Source: Acidobacteriales bacterium 59-55
GTDB taxonomy: Bacteria; Acidobacteriota; Terriglobia; Terriglobales; Acidobacteriaceae
Reading direction: 5' to 3'
Assembly: GCA_001897435.1 (NCBI GenBank)
Contig: MKSV01000010.1
Coordinates: forward strand, 1-64,000
DNA length: 64,000 nucleotides
Shown: positions 36,303 to 46,156 of the stretch, piece by piece
Layout: each line of letters starts with the position of its first letter
Numbering within the stretch: position 1 is the stretch's first letter
Translations under genes and position numbers: made by a program
Notes under the pieces: model-generated
Told to the model about the DNA's origin: nothing
Seen by the model: only the letters and a program-made list of their open reading frames with translations
Databases searched by the model: none

Positions 36303-39300
36303 ATGAAAATGCCAAGAGCACTGCCAGTTGTTCTTTTCGTAGTCCTCATGACCACCCTGGGTCTGTCCAGCAGCGCGTGGGCGCAGGTCGATCGCGGAGC
36401 CATCAAGGGCGAGATTCAGGATACCGAACATGCAAACATCCCTGATGCCCAGATCACGCTCAAAAACGAAGCGACCGGCGTTGTGGCGAACACTACCTCC
36501 GGCGCGGCCGGTCAGTTCAACTTTCTCAATCTCTCCGCTGGAGTCTACACGCTGACTTCGACGGCAAAGGGATTCAGCACGTCTGTGCAGCAGCACATCA
36601 CCGTTGGCGTTGGAAGCACGTTTGGGCTTACAGTCACCCTGCAACCCGGGCAGGTGGAGCAGACGGTTACCGTATCTGGAAACGCCGGTACGGTGGAGAC
36701 GCAGACCTCCGATATCGGAACAGTCATCACTCCGCAGGAGATCAAGGATCTGCCGGTCTCGTTGAACGGAGACATGCGCAATCCTTTGAACTTCGTTACG
36801 CTCACGCCAGGCGTGAGTGGCTCGACTCCCGGCCCCTCGCCGGACTATCGCCTGCATATCAGCGGCTCCAACAGCTATGCGAACGAGGTGTACATTGACG
36901 GCGTTCCCGTGATGAACACCAATCTGGGCGGCGATATCGGAGCCAACCATCCTCCCATCGACGCAATCGGCCAGTTCAAGATCATCAATAATAACCAGAA
37001 CGCACAATACGGTCTGGCCAGCGGCATCGTCTCGTTTGCATTCAATTCGGGCACCAACGCCTATCACGGAAGCGTATTCGACTATCTCCAGAACGACGCG
37101 CTCAATGCCGCCGGATTCGTAACCAATGCGCTGGGCCTCAAAAAGGCGCCGCTGAAGCAGAATGAATTTGGTGGAACATTTGGTGGTCCGGTTTGGATCC
37201 CCAAGCTCTATAACGGCCGCGACAAGACCTTTTTCTTTGTGGACTATACGGGATTCAAGTTCCGCCCCAGTTCCAACAACGGTACGCTGACGACGATCCC
37301 AAATGCATTCCGAAAGGGAGATTTCTCGCAGGTGCTGGGTGCGCAACTTACCTCGGGAGGCAGCCCCGTGTTCGATCCTGCCGGACGGCCGGTTTACAGC
37401 GGAGAAATCTATAACCCCTTCTCCGTTCATACTGTTGTGGGTCCGGATGGCAATAGTTACCAAGTGCGTGATCCATTTCCCGGCAACGTTATTCCTAGTG
37501 GACAGGCTAATTTGAGCACGGTCTCCCAGACGATCATACAAAGCTTTCCCATGGCGGACACCGATGCCGTCAATAACAATTTTCACCGCCTTCAAAGCTC
37601 GAAGATCGATGAGCATCGTCTCGTTGTCAAGATCGACGAACATATCTCGGAGAAGCATGCTCTTGCTGGAAGCGTGTTTCTCGGCGGCTATTCCAATAGC
37701 AATAACGGGGGATTGAACCTCCTTGACTCGTCAACGACCGATTCACCGACGACGCAAATCCGATTCACTTATAACTACACGCACTCACCGACGCTGGTGA
37801 ATAATCTCAACTTCGGCTTCATACGGGACACCGGTTTTACAGGTCCTCTTCAGGCGGGCCCTGGACTTGCGGCGCTAGGCATCCAGGGACTGCCTCCTCT
37901 CGCCAGCGACAGCCCTTTTCCGATCATTGGGATTGGCACGGTCCAGAACAGTATCGGTTCCGCGAGCGCATCGACCGATGCGGAGAATCGGTATATCGTC
38001 AGCGACAACGTAACCCTGGTTCGCGGTTCGCACACCCTGACCGTCGGCGGCGAGTTGCGGCATCTGAGGCGTGATGAGGGTGGGCTGCCCGGAGGCAACT
38101 TTACCTTTGAGCCTACGCAGACCGGCCTCAACGGGACAGGATTTGTGAACGGTAACCAGGCTGTGTCTATTCCAAATGGCACCGGGCATCCAGCCGCCAG
38201 TTTTCTTTTCGGAGGGATGGACTTCTCACGCTTCGACTATCCGGTTGAAGCAGCATATCGTTGGTGGCAGGGAGGGCTCTTCGTCCAGGATGACTGGAAG
38301 GCGACCTCGAACCTGACGCTCAATCTCGGCTTACGCTGGGATCTTCAGATTCCACGGACGGACATCAATGGGAAAGTCTCCACCATGGACCCGACACTGG
38401 CCAATCCAGCGGCTGGCGGCCTTCCCGGAGCCTTTACCTACTATGGCAGCGGCTCGGGCCGCAATGGCAAAACCCGCATCGGCAACATTGATTATCGCGG
38501 CTTTCAGCCCCGGCTTGGCTTTGCCTACTCTCCCGATGCCGCGCATAAGACAGCGATTCGCGGAGGCTTCGCAATTACCCGGCCCATCGGCAACGACAAT
38601 GCCGAGAACGGGATTGGCGGCGGTCTCTACAACACCGGCTTTGCTGGGCTTGCCACAGTCAATCGACCTCAGGATTATGTGGGCTCGCCCGCCTATTACT
38701 GGGATAGTCCTTATCCGGCATCCTCGATCAGCAATGGTCCGGACCTCGATCCAGGAGCGCTGGTCGGAAACGATAATCCTCCTATGATTCGCCCGAGTTC
38801 CGGCACTCCTCCAACACAAATCTACTGGTCGACGCAGGTGCAGCAGGAGATGCCCGGTGGGATGGTTGCCAGCATCGGCTATGTAGGCATGCATACCTAT
38901 CATCTCGGCGTATGGTCGAAGCCGAACCAGGTTGACCCGGCAGTCATGGAAAAGTACAGCGCCGCCGCTGCCGCTGCGGGGATGCCGCTGAACCAGTTCA
39001 TGGTTCTTCCATTCAACGATCCAAAGGCAATAGCCGCAGGCATCAAAGAACCCTTTCCGAACTTTGGTTCAATCTTCGGAGCGGGTGCAACGGTAGGCCA
39101 GTCTCTTCGGCCTTTCCCGCAGTATGGGGACGTGGACAATCCTTTGAACCCCATCGGCAGTGTCTCCTACAACGGGCTTCAGACAAGCTTGCAAAAGCGC
39201 TACGCTAACGGATTGACCCTCCTGCTCTCCTATACGTTCTCGAAGACGATCGGGAACGTCGATTCCAATCAAGGAGCTACGTCGGGAGCTGAAAATGCGA

Positions 39301-40028
39301 TCTATGCCGGCTCTTTCTACCAGGACTACTACAATCCTCAAGCGCAACGTTCTGTCACCAGCTCCGATATTCCCCATGTCCTTTCGCTCAGCTATACCTA
39401 CGAGCTTCCCATAGGTCCAGGCAAGCGCTATCTCAACCATAAAGGCGCGGTCGGCAGGGTTGTGGGAGGATGGTCGGTCTCCGCTATCCATCACTATCAG
39501 AGTGGCCGCCCGATCCACATTGAATATGATGCATTTGGAGCGAATAATCCCTCTTACTCCAGCGACGGCTTCAGCTTCCGTCCGGATGTCGTCAACGGAG
39601 TGCCGCTGAAGAATCCTGCTTACAGCAAGAAGTGCTCAGGTCCGGTCCTGGCTACGGCGGGACGTCAACCTTGCCAGTTCCTCATTAACCCGGCGGCATT
39701 TACCATTCCGGCGCCAGGCAAGTTTGGCAACGCCCCTAACCTGTTTTCATCCTTGCGCATGCCTGCCTATATCAATGAGGACCTGTCCATCACAAAGCGA
39801 ACGACTATTTATGGCCGAGCAAATCTTTTGTTTCAGGCCAATTTCTTCAATGCTCTGAACCGCACGATCTTTTCATCCGGCGGCAATGCTCAGACGTTCA
39901 TCATCAACGGCGCGCCACCGGATCTAAGTGCTGCGTCTCTTGCCAACTCAAATACTGTCTTCGGACTGATGACAGCGCAGCAAAATGGCCCCAGAATCAT
40001 ACAATTCGGGATGAGACTGGAGTTCTAA
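36303..40028 (+). CDS. TonB-dependent receptor, Oar-like, first gene of the LacI-controlled sugar operon
   Basis: About 1241 residues. The signal peptide ends SSAWAQ, followed by a carboxypeptidase-regulatory-like domain (IKGEIQDTEHANIPDAQITL), a plug (VYIDGVPVMNTNLGGDIG) and a beta-barrel ending MRLEF. ATG 36303 is chosen because GGAG lies 8 bases upstream and the signal peptide begins there; the frame is open from 36279. It heads a co-directional run of six genes ending in GH172 at 47287 and is preceded by a LacI-type operator. Its cargo is probably the furanoside oligosaccharide handled by the downstream genes. Confidence 0.93.
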   Translation: MKMPRALPVVLFVVLMTTLGLSSSAWAQVDRGAIKGEIQDTEHANIPDAQITLKNEATGVVANTTSGAAGQFNFLNLSAGVYTLTSTAKGFSTSVQQHITVGVGSTFGLTVTLQPGQVEQTVTVSGNAGTVETQTSDIGTVITPQEIKDLPVSLNGDMRNPLNFVTLTPGVSGSTPGPSPDYRLHISGSNSYANEVYIDGVPVMNTNLGGDIGANHPPIDAIGQFKIINNNQNAQYGLASGIVSFAFNSGTNAYHGSVFDYLQNDALNAAGFVTNALGLKKAPLKQNEFGGTFGGPVWIPKLYNGRDKTFFFVDYTGFKFRPSSNNGTLTTIPNAFRKGDFSQVLGAQLTSGGSPVFDPAGRPVYSGEIYNPFSVHTVVGPDGNSYQVRDPFPGNVIPSGQANLSTVSQTIIQSFPMADTDAVNNNFHRLQSSKIDEHRLVVKIDEHISEKHALAGSVFLGGYSNSNNGGLNLLDSSTTDSPTTQIRFTYNYTHSPTLVNNLNFGFIRDTGFTGPLQAGPGLAALGIQGLPPLASDSPFPIIGIGTVQNSIGSASASTDAENRYIVSDNVTLVRGSHTLTVGGELRHLRRDEGGLPGGNFTFEPTQTGLNGTGFVNGNQAVSIPNGTGHPAASFLFGGMDFSRFDYPVEAAYRWWQGGLFVQDDWKATSNLTLNLGLRWDLQIPRTDINGKVSTMDPTLANPAAGGLPGAFTYYGSGSGRNGKTRIGNIDYRGFQPRLGFAYSPDAAHKTAIRGGFAITRPIGNDNAENGIGGGLYNTGFAGLATVNRPQDYVGSPAYYWDSPYPASSISNGPDLDPGALVGNDNPPMIRPSSGTPPTQIYWSTQVQQEMPGGMVASIGYVGMHTYHLGVWSKPNQVDPAVMEKYSAAAAAAGMPLNQFMVLPFNDPKAIAAGIKEPFPNFGSIFGAGATVGQSLRPFPQYGDVDNPLNPIGSVSYNGLQTSLQKRYANGLTLLLSYTFSKTIGNVDSNQGATSGAENAIYAGSFYQDYYNPQAQRSVTSSDIPHVLSLSYTYELPIGPGKRYLNHKGAVGRVVGGWSVSAIHHYQSGRPIHIEYDAFGANNPSYSSDGFSFRPDVVNGVPLKNPAYSKKCSGPVLATAGRQPCQFLINPAAFTIPAPGKFGNAPNLFSSLRMPAYINEDLSITKRTTIYGRANLLFQANFFNALNRTIFSSGGNAQTFIINGAPPDLSAASLANSNTVFGLMTAQQNGPRIIQFGMRLEF

Positions 40029-40044
40029 CTCTATGGGGATGACC

Positions 40045-41514
40045 ATGCTTGCAAAATCAATTCTTTTTGCAGGCATGGTCGTGCCTTTATTCGCCCATGC
40101 GTCCTCTGAACAGACCGTCCCCGAGCAGATTGCCGTACATGCCCGTGCTGCCCAGCAGGCTGAACGCCGGAATGACTTTCGCGCAGCAGTATCCGAATAT
40201 GAACAGGTGGTAAAACTGCTGCCTCAGAATGCTGAAGTTCAGAGCAACCTCGGAGTCGCCTTATATTTCGATCACGACCTTGCACGCTCGATTACGGCGT
40301 TTCATCGAGCGATATCGCTCAACCCGAAGTTATTTACTCCACATCTGTTCTCAGGGCTGGCTTGGTACCGGCTTTCAAATCCTGATGCAGCGGTGCCTGA
40401 GCTGGAAAAGGCTGTTCGCCTCAGCGCTTCGGATGCAGTTGCACATACATGGCTAGGATATGCATACGTTGCACAACTTCGATATGATGCCGCGGCGAAA
40501 GAGTTTGAAGCAGCATGCCGGCTTGCGCCTGACAATGTCGATGCCTGGTATGCGTTGGGCCAGTCTTATCTGCAGATCGGAAAAGATATGACGCTTCAAC
40601 TGCTCGCAGTCGCGCCCGATGGGGGACGGGCACAGCAGCTTGCCGGCGAACAATTGCAACTGCGTGGGGACCGTCAGAAGGCGCTCGAAGTTTATCAGGA
40701 AGCGCTCGCCCGTCGACCGGACATTCCGGAGTTGCGAGCGCTCGTGACAACTCTGGGTGGTACTGTGAGCGGTCAGGCTGGCGTTGCATCCGGAAAAACG
40801 GCGCAAGAGGATACTCTCTACCGGCGAGCGCACGACGCGGAACAAAAGTCGCGCGCGGCTTTTGAGCGAGTGATGCAGTTGGCGCCGGATTCTTATCGGT
40901 CTCACCAGATACAGGCAGATGCTTTCGATGCGGCGCAGCGTCCGGAGGATGCGGTGCGGGAGTATCGAACGGTGCTGGCTCTAAAGCCGGATCTTCCGGG
41001 CATCCATGAGGCGATCGGGAGAGATTTGGTGCGCGACGGAAAGTTGCCGGAGGCGCTCAAGGAATTCAATGCGGAGATTGAACTTCAGCCGCGCTCCGCG
41101 TCTGCGCACATGAACGCTGGCCGTGTCCTGCTGATGATGGGGGATGATGAAGGCGCGGGAAAGATGCTCAACAGCGCGCTAAAGATGGATAGGCCACCCC
41201 TGGAGACATATAGCCTCCTCGGAAAACTCGATCTGAGGCGGGATGATTATCGTGCTGCGATCGGCGTGCTCACGCACTATGTCTCTATGGTCAAAGACAA
41301 CTCCAGTGCTTATTACCTGCTTGCGAGCGCATATCGAGCCGTTGGCGAAAAGGAGCAGATGAACGGCGCGCTCGCACTCTATAAGCAGACTTCGCGGGAC
41401 GCGCAGCAACGGAGCCTTGCGCAAAAGGAGCTCGCCCGTCTTAGCGGGAAGAACCAGGTTGCGGAGGAAGCAGCAGACCTGAAAGATGCAGTAGCTACCA
41501 GTAAGATCCAATAG
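40045..41514 (+). CDS. exported tetratricopeptide-repeat protein
   Basis: About 489 residues. A short signal peptide (LAKSILFAGMVVPLFAHA) is followed by two arrays of TPR repeats, roughly residues 25-235 and 270-450, with motifs such as AEVQSNLGVALYFDHDLARSITAFHRAI. No catalytic motif is seen. ATG 40045 is preferred over 40033, with a GGGGAT stretch before it. It lies 16 bases after the TonB receptor and 23 bases before the isomerase gene. TPR proteins paired with Oar-type receptors probably act as periplasmic adaptors, perhaps taking the part played by SusD-like proteins elsewhere; that role is an inference. Confidence 0.88.
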   Translation: MLAKSILFAGMVVPLFAHASSEQTVPEQIAVHARAAQQAERRNDFRAAVSEYEQVVKLLPQNAEVQSNLGVALYFDHDLARSITAFHRAISLNPKLFTPHLFSGLAWYRLSNPDAAVPELEKAVRLSASDAVAHTWLGYAYVAQLRYDAAAKEFEAACRLAPDNVDAWYALGQSYLQIGKDMTLQLLAVAPDGGRAQQLAGEQLQLRGDRQKALEVYQEALARRPDIPELRALVTTLGGTVSGQAGVASGKTAQEDTLYRRAHDAEQKSRAAFERVMQLAPDSYRSHQIQADAFDAAQRPEDAVREYRTVLALKPDLPGIHEAIGRDLVRDGKLPEALKEFNAEIELQPRSASAHMNAGRVLLMMGDDEGAGKMLNSALKMDRPPLETYSLLGKLDLRRDDYRAAIGVLTHYVSMVKDNSSAYYLLASAYRAVGEKEQMNGALALYKQTSRDAQQRSLAQKELARLSGKNQVAEEAADLKDAVATSKIQ

Positions 41515-41537
41515 TACCTTCGAAAGGACTTTTTCAG

Positions 41538-43172
41538 ATGCCAGGTTTAAATGCAAGCGTGCCAGTCAAAGAGGTTGTTCTTATTACCAGCGGAGATTTG
41601 CGGCAATCGGCAAATCAAGTATGCTGGCCCGCCCAGGAAGAACTGGAACGGAAGCTGACGCAATGTTTTCTTAACGAAGGCGTCAAGGTGCGGCGCGCAT
41701 TTCCAGTCGATCCTGGTGTGGGGCATGGTTTCATATCGAGTCAGCGCATGGGGATGGATATCTTCAGCGGTATCGATCCTGACGCGAATCTCGTCTTCGC
41801 GACCGCGGCATGGCAATACAGTCATCATGTACTGCCCGGCATGCGCAGCCATCGAGGGCCAATGCTGACCGTTGCAAACTGGTCCGGGCAATGGCCGGGC
41901 CTCGTCGGCCTGTTGAATCTCAATGGCTCCCTTATTAAAGCCGGCGTGAAGTTCAATTCACTTTGGAGCGAAGATTTTACGGACGAGTATTTTCTGCGCG
42001 GTCTGCGAGAGTGGATCAAGCAGCAAAGCGTCACCCATGATCTCTCGCACGTCCGCGATCTGGATGTGGATACGCTGCCTGCTCGCTCAACGAGCCTGGG
42101 CAAGAGTCTCGCGCAGGCTCTGCAGAAACGGAAGGCCATTCTCGGTATCTTCGACGAGGGATGCATGGGGATGTACAACGCTATTGTTGACGATGAATTG
42201 CTCAACGCCGCCGCTGTGTTTAAAGAGCGGCTTAGCCAGTCCGCACTTGTTGCCCGGATGCGTACCATCTCAGACGATGATGCAAAAGGGGTGCGGCAAT
42301 GGCTCGATGCGAAAGGGCTGCGCTTCGTTACCGGAAAAGATGAAAAAACCGAGCTAACCGATGCGCAGATTCATGAGCAGTGCAAGATGTATGTCGCTGC
42401 AGTCCGCATGGCAGATGAATTCGGTTGCGATGCGATCGGCATTCAGTATCAGCAAGGCTTGAAAGATATGGTTCCGGCATCGGACCTGGTGGAAGGCCTG
42501 CTCAATAATGCAGACCGGCCTCCGGTATGTGGCGAGAATTCCGGTAAGGAGTTATACGCAGGCGGCCCGCTGCCGCACTTTAATGAAGTGGACGAGTGTG
42601 CCGGTCTGGACGCCCTTGTGACCAATCGTTGCTGGACGGCGCTCAAACTCGATCCTGCCATTACACTGCACGATCTTCGTTGGGGCGAGCGCTATACAGG
42701 TGCCGGAGTTGACGATTTCGTGTGGGTCCTTCAAATCTCGGGCGCGGCTCCAGCGAGTCACTTTATCGATGGTTATCGCGGCGCTTCCAGTGAGCGGCAG
42801 CCCCCGATGTATTTCCCACTGGGTGGAGGAACGCTGAAGGGTGTCGGCAAACCGGGGAAAATCGTTTGGAGCCGCGTGTTCGTGGAGCAGAACTCACTGC
42901 ACGTAGATCTGGGCCTTGGCTCTGTCGTCAAGTTGCCGGATGAAGAGACGAATCGCCGATGGGAGCAGACGACCATCCAATGGCCCATGGTGAATGCGAT
43001 CTTCGATGGAGTTTCGCGCGATTCATTCATGGCGAGACATCGTGCAAATCACGTAAGCATCGCCTATGCTCCCGACGAGAAAGCTGCTGCCGAGGCGCTT
43101 GCAGTCAAGGCCGCGATGTTCCATGAGTTGGGCATAAAAGTGCATTTGTGCGGTCCGGTCAACTTCGATTAG
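41538..43172 (+). CDS. fucose/arabinose isomerase-family sugar isomerase (FucI-like)
   Basis: 544 residues, cytoplasmic, length close to L-fucose isomerase (about 590). The segment VANWSGQWPGLVGLLNLNG, the WSEDFTDEYFLRGLREW stretch and the C-terminal RANHVSIAY with its conserved His place it in the L-fucose isomerase superfamily and not the AraA type. FucI enzymes interconvert L-fucose/L-fuculose and also D-arabinose/D-ribulose. I could not align the catalytic Glu and Asp with certainty. It is followed by a ribulokinase-type kinase and a sugar-porter, with no fuculose-phosphate aldolase or AraD epimerase, which favours D-arabinose. Confidence 0.88.
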   Translation: MPGLNASVPVKEVVLITSGDLRQSANQVCWPAQEELERKLTQCFLNEGVKVRRAFPVDPGVGHGFISSQRMGMDIFSGIDPDANLVFATAAWQYSHHVLPGMRSHRGPMLTVANWSGQWPGLVGLLNLNGSLIKAGVKFNSLWSEDFTDEYFLRGLREWIKQQSVTHDLSHVRDLDVDTLPARSTSLGKSLAQALQKRKAILGIFDEGCMGMYNAIVDDELLNAAAVFKERLSQSALVARMRTISDDDAKGVRQWLDAKGLRFVTGKDEKTELTDAQIHEQCKMYVAAVRMADEFGCDAIGIQYQQGLKDMVPASDLVEGLLNNADRPPVCGENSGKELYAGGPLPHFNEVDECAGLDALVTNRCWTALKLDPAITLHDLRWGERYTGAGVDDFVWVLQISGAAPASHFIDGYRGASSERQPPMYFPLGGGTLKGVGKPGKIVWSRVFVEQNSLHVDLGLGSVVKLPDEETNRRWEQTTIQWPMVNAIFDGVSRDSFMARHRANHVSIAYAPDEKAAAEALAVKAAMFHELGIKVHLCGPVNFD

Positions 43173-43221
43173 CCAAGAACATTGATTGGTTGGCAGTGGT
43201 CTACGGATGAGGGGCAGGTTT

Positions 43222-44802
43222 GTGAGTATTGTTGCAGGCGTTGATTTTGGAACACTGAGCGTGCGCGTTTCGCTCTTTGACAAGCGCAGGGGAAGGCTGG
43301 GATCGGGAGTCGCGGAGTATCCGCTGAACCGCTCGACTCATGATCCCAGCTTCGCTACGCAGAGTCATGCTGCCCAGATGGCCGCGCTTGCGAACGCGAT
43401 GCGAATAGCGCTTGCAGCAAGCAATATAAGCGGTGACGCAGTAAAAGCGCTTGCGGTCGATACTACGGGCTCCAGTGTCATTCCTGTCGCGGAGAATCTA
43501 GAGCCTCTCGATGACTATTATCTGTGGTGCGATCACAGGTCGTGGCGAGAGGCTCAGGAGATCACTGCTACAGCGCATCGGCAGAAGCTCGAAGCAATTG
43601 AGTGGTGTGGAGGGACGTATTCTTCCGAGTGGGGATTCTCCAAGCTTCTGCATTGGCTGCGGAACAATCCTGAAAAGCGCGAACGCTTCGCAACCGCTCT
43701 TGAAAACTGCGACATGGTGGTTGCAACCCTCTGCGGGTTTACCTCAGGCGATCTGCCGCGCAGCATCTGTGCGATGGGCCATAAGTGGATGTGGAACGCG
43801 AAATGGGATGGTCTGCCTTCGCAGGAGTTTCTCAGTTCTATCGATCCGCTTTTTTCGGGGATAAGGCAGAAGCTGGCCGGGCGCTATGAGACCTCGGACC
43901 GCATCGCGGGCACTCTGAGTGATGCATGGGCAAAGCGGCTGGGCTTGTGTGCCGGCATCCCGATCCCTGTTGGAGCGCTGGACGCCCACTGGGATGCAAT
44001 TGCCGCCAACATTCGGCTCGGAGATGTCGTGAATGTCATCGGAACTTCGACCTGTATTATTGGCGTGAGCGAGCAGCAGACTCTGGTGCAGGGAGTATGC
44101 GGGGTTGTGCCGGGCTCGGTATTGCCCCGATACGTCGGCATTGAGGCTGGCCTGTCCGCTGTGGGCGACATCTTCGACAGCATCGCCGCCCGAGCCGGAT
44201 CGGATGTGTCAACCCTCATGCAAGGCCTCGAAGACTATCGCGCTGGACAAACCGGATTACTGCGCATGACGTGGGATAACGGAGACCGCACCGTTCTCGT
44301 GAACCCCAATCTTGGTGGCATCACCTTTGGGTGGAATTTGATGCACACTGCGAAGGACGAGCTCTTCGCGGCCATCGAGGGTACCGCGCTGCACACTCGT
44401 ATCATCCTGGAGCGAATGGAAGAGAGAGGTGCTCCCGTTAGGCGCATCATTAATGGTGGTGGAATCCCGCGAAAAAATGATGTTCTGAATCGTATTTACG
44501 CAAATGCTCTGAACAAGCCCGTTCTTGTCCCCTCCGGGGATGTCACCAGCCTGGGCTCGGCTATCTTCGCCTTCGCAGCCAGTGGCGACTATGCATCCGT
44601 GGAGGAAGCTCAGGATGCCTTGTGTCCGGCTCATATCACTTACCTGCCGGACGAACGTGAAGCGGCAGTGTATGAAAAACTCTATTCCCTATATCGCGAG
44701 CTTTATTTTTCGCTTGGAGTGCCCAACGCGCCCGCAACATCCATAGGACACGTTTTGCCAACTCTGCGTAAGATTGCAAGCGAAGTCCCGGAGCTTAAAT
44801 GA
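43222..44802 (+). CDS. FGGY-family carbohydrate kinase, ribulokinase-like
   Basis: About 526 residues. VAGVDFGTLSVRVSLFD is the phosphate-binding start of the FGGY fold and closely resembles AraB (GVDFGTLS). Further landmarks are DTTGSSV, LWCDHR, GALDAHWD, GTSTCIIG and INGGGIPRKND. It phosphorylates a ketose, most simply D- or L-ribulose, at C5. The frame is open from TTG 43186 and has ATG 43207; GTG 43222 is preferred because AGGGG lies 7 bases upstream and the kinase motif then begins the protein. The stop overlaps the next start (ATGA), showing coupling to the sugar transporter. Confidence 0.9.
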   Translation: MSIVAGVDFGTLSVRVSLFDKRRGRLGSGVAEYPLNRSTHDPSFATQSHAAQMAALANAMRIALAASNISGDAVKALAVDTTGSSVIPVAENLEPLDDYYLWCDHRSWREAQEITATAHRQKLEAIEWCGGTYSSEWGFSKLLHWLRNNPEKRERFATALENCDMVVATLCGFTSGDLPRSICAMGHKWMWNAKWDGLPSQEFLSSIDPLFSGIRQKLAGRYETSDRIAGTLSDAWAKRLGLCAGIPIPVGALDAHWDAIAANIRLGDVVNVIGTSTCIIGVSEQQTLVQGVCGVVPGSVLPRYVGIEAGLSAVGDIFDSIAARAGSDVSTLMQGLEDYRAGQTGLLRMTWDNGDRTVLVNPNLGGITFGWNLMHTAKDELFAAIEGTALHTRIILERMEERGAPVRRIINGGGIPRKNDVLNRIYANALNKPVLVPSGDVTSLGSAIFAFAASGDYASVEEAQDALCPAHITYLPDEREAAVYEKLYSLYRELYFSLGVPNAPATSIGHVLPTLRKIASEVPELK

Positions 44803-46127
44803 CCATCAATTCTCATGTAGTTAAAAGTACGATCGTAGGCGCGCTTGGAGGGCTGCTGTTCGGATTCGATACGGCGGTAATCTCCGGCACCACCCACGCT
44901 CTCACCGAGGTCTACCATCTTTCACCCTTTTCCCTTGGTGTCACCGTGTCAAGCGCTCTGGTGGGCACGGTCATCGGCGCCATGGCGGCGGGCATCCCGG
45001 GACAACGGTTTGGCCGCCGCGACAGCCTCCGCGTCATGGCCATCTTCTATGTCATCTCCGCATTAGGCTGCGCGTTTGCCTGGAACTGGCCTGCCCTGAT
45101 CTTCTTCCGCTTTATCGGCGGCCTCGGCATCGGCGGTTCGTCCGTGCTTGGTCCCATGTACATCGCGGAAATAGCGCCGACGGAGTGGCGCGGACGTCTG
45201 GTTGGTTTTTTTCAGGTCAACATCGTTGTCGGCATCCTGCTTGCGTATATTTCGAACTTCCTGATCGGCACGATGCATCTCGGCGCGCATGAATGGCGCT
45301 GGCAGTTGGGCATCTCCGGCCTTCCGGCGATCCTCTTCTTTATTGCGCTGTTCGGCATTCCGCGCAGCCCGAGATGGCTGGCCATGAAGGCAAAGCTCGA
45401 CGAGGCGCTGGAGGTGCTTCGCCTCACCGGCATTCCCAATCCCCAGGAAGATCTCGACGAGATCGTCGCTTCGGTCCATCTGGAGCGGTCTGCCTCGGCT
45501 GACCCTCTCTTCTCCCGGCGATATCGATTTCCCGTCTTCCTCGCCATCACCGTCGGCATGTTCTGCCAACTCTCGGGCATCAATGCCGTCCTGTACTACC
45601 TCAACGACATCTTCGCCATGGCCGGTGCATCCAAAGTCTCCGGCGATCTTCAGGCCGTCGCCGTCGGTGCGGCCAATCTTGTCGCGACTCTCCTTGCCAT
45701 GTCCGTGATCGACAAGATCGGCCGCAAGAAGCTCCTGCTCTTCGGCACGGCAGGACTTGCGTTCTGCCTCTCTGCCGTCTCCTATGTCTTTCTCACGCAC
45801 CGGCATCTCGACTGGCTGGTCTGGCTGCTGATGATCTACATCGGCTTCTTCGCGGTATCGCAGGGCGCCGTGGTGTGGGTCTACATCAGCGAGGTCTTTC
45901 CGACCCGTGTGCGCTCCAAGGGCCAGAGCCTGGGCAGTTCATCGCATTGGGTGACCAACGCCGCCATCTCCCTGGTCTTTCCTCTGATGGCAATGTCTTC
46001 CGGAGCATATCCTTTCATCTTCTTTGCCGCGATGATGGTGCTCGATTTCTTCCTTGTCCTGTTCTATTACCCGGAGACGAGCAACATATCGCTGGAACAT
46101 CTGCAGACCAGCCTGGGCATCGACTAG
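44799..46127 (+). CDS. sugar-porter MFS transporter (XylE/AraE-like)
   Basis: 442 residues with 12 transmembrane helices. GGLLFGFDTAVISGT at residues 13-27, GRRDSLR after helix 2, SPRWLA and the late PETSN motif identify the sugar-porter branch of the major facilitator superfamily, which brings monosaccharides in by proton symport. The start overlaps the kinase stop by four bases. In an operon with an isomerase and a kinase it would bring the pentose from the periplasm, where GH172 releases it, into the cytoplasm. Confidence 0.95.
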   Translation: MTINSHVVKSTIVGALGGLLFGFDTAVISGTTHALTEVYHLSPFSLGVTVSSALVGTVIGAMAAGIPGQRFGRRDSLRVMAIFYVISALGCAFAWNWPALIFFRFIGGLGIGGSSVLGPMYIAEIAPTEWRGRLVGFFQVNIVVGILLAYISNFLIGTMHLGAHEWRWQLGISGLPAILFFIALFGIPRSPRWLAMKAKLDEALEVLRLTGIPNPQEDLDEIVASVHLERSASADPLFSRRYRFPVFLAITVGMFCQLSGINAVLYYLNDIFAMAGASKVSGDLQAVAVGAANLVATLLAMSVIDKIGRKKLLLFGTAGLAFCLSAVSYVFLTHRHLDWLVWLLMIYIGFFAVSQGAVVWVYISEVFPTRVRSKGQSLGSSSHWVTNAAISLVFPLMAMSSGAYPFIFFAAMMVLDFFLVLFYYPETSNISLEHLQTSLGID

Positions 46128-46156
46128 CGCTTACTTCAAACTCAAAGAGGGAAACC

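Noticed and set aside
36288..37658. A 456-codon minus-strand open frame across the start of the TonB receptor.
   Set aside because: It is antisense to the signal peptide, regulatory-like domain and plug of the receptor, has no family features, and would cover the operator and promoter.
41538..44802. A standard L-arabinose pathway (AraA, AraB, AraD).
   Set aside because: The isomerase is of the fucose type and not AraA, and no AraD epimerase is in the operon. The kinase alone does not separate D- from L-ribulose, so D-arabinose fits better but is not proven.
45063..45806. A 247-codon minus-strand open frame inside the MFS transporter.
   Set aside because: It is highly charged, antisense to transmembrane helices and without motifs.
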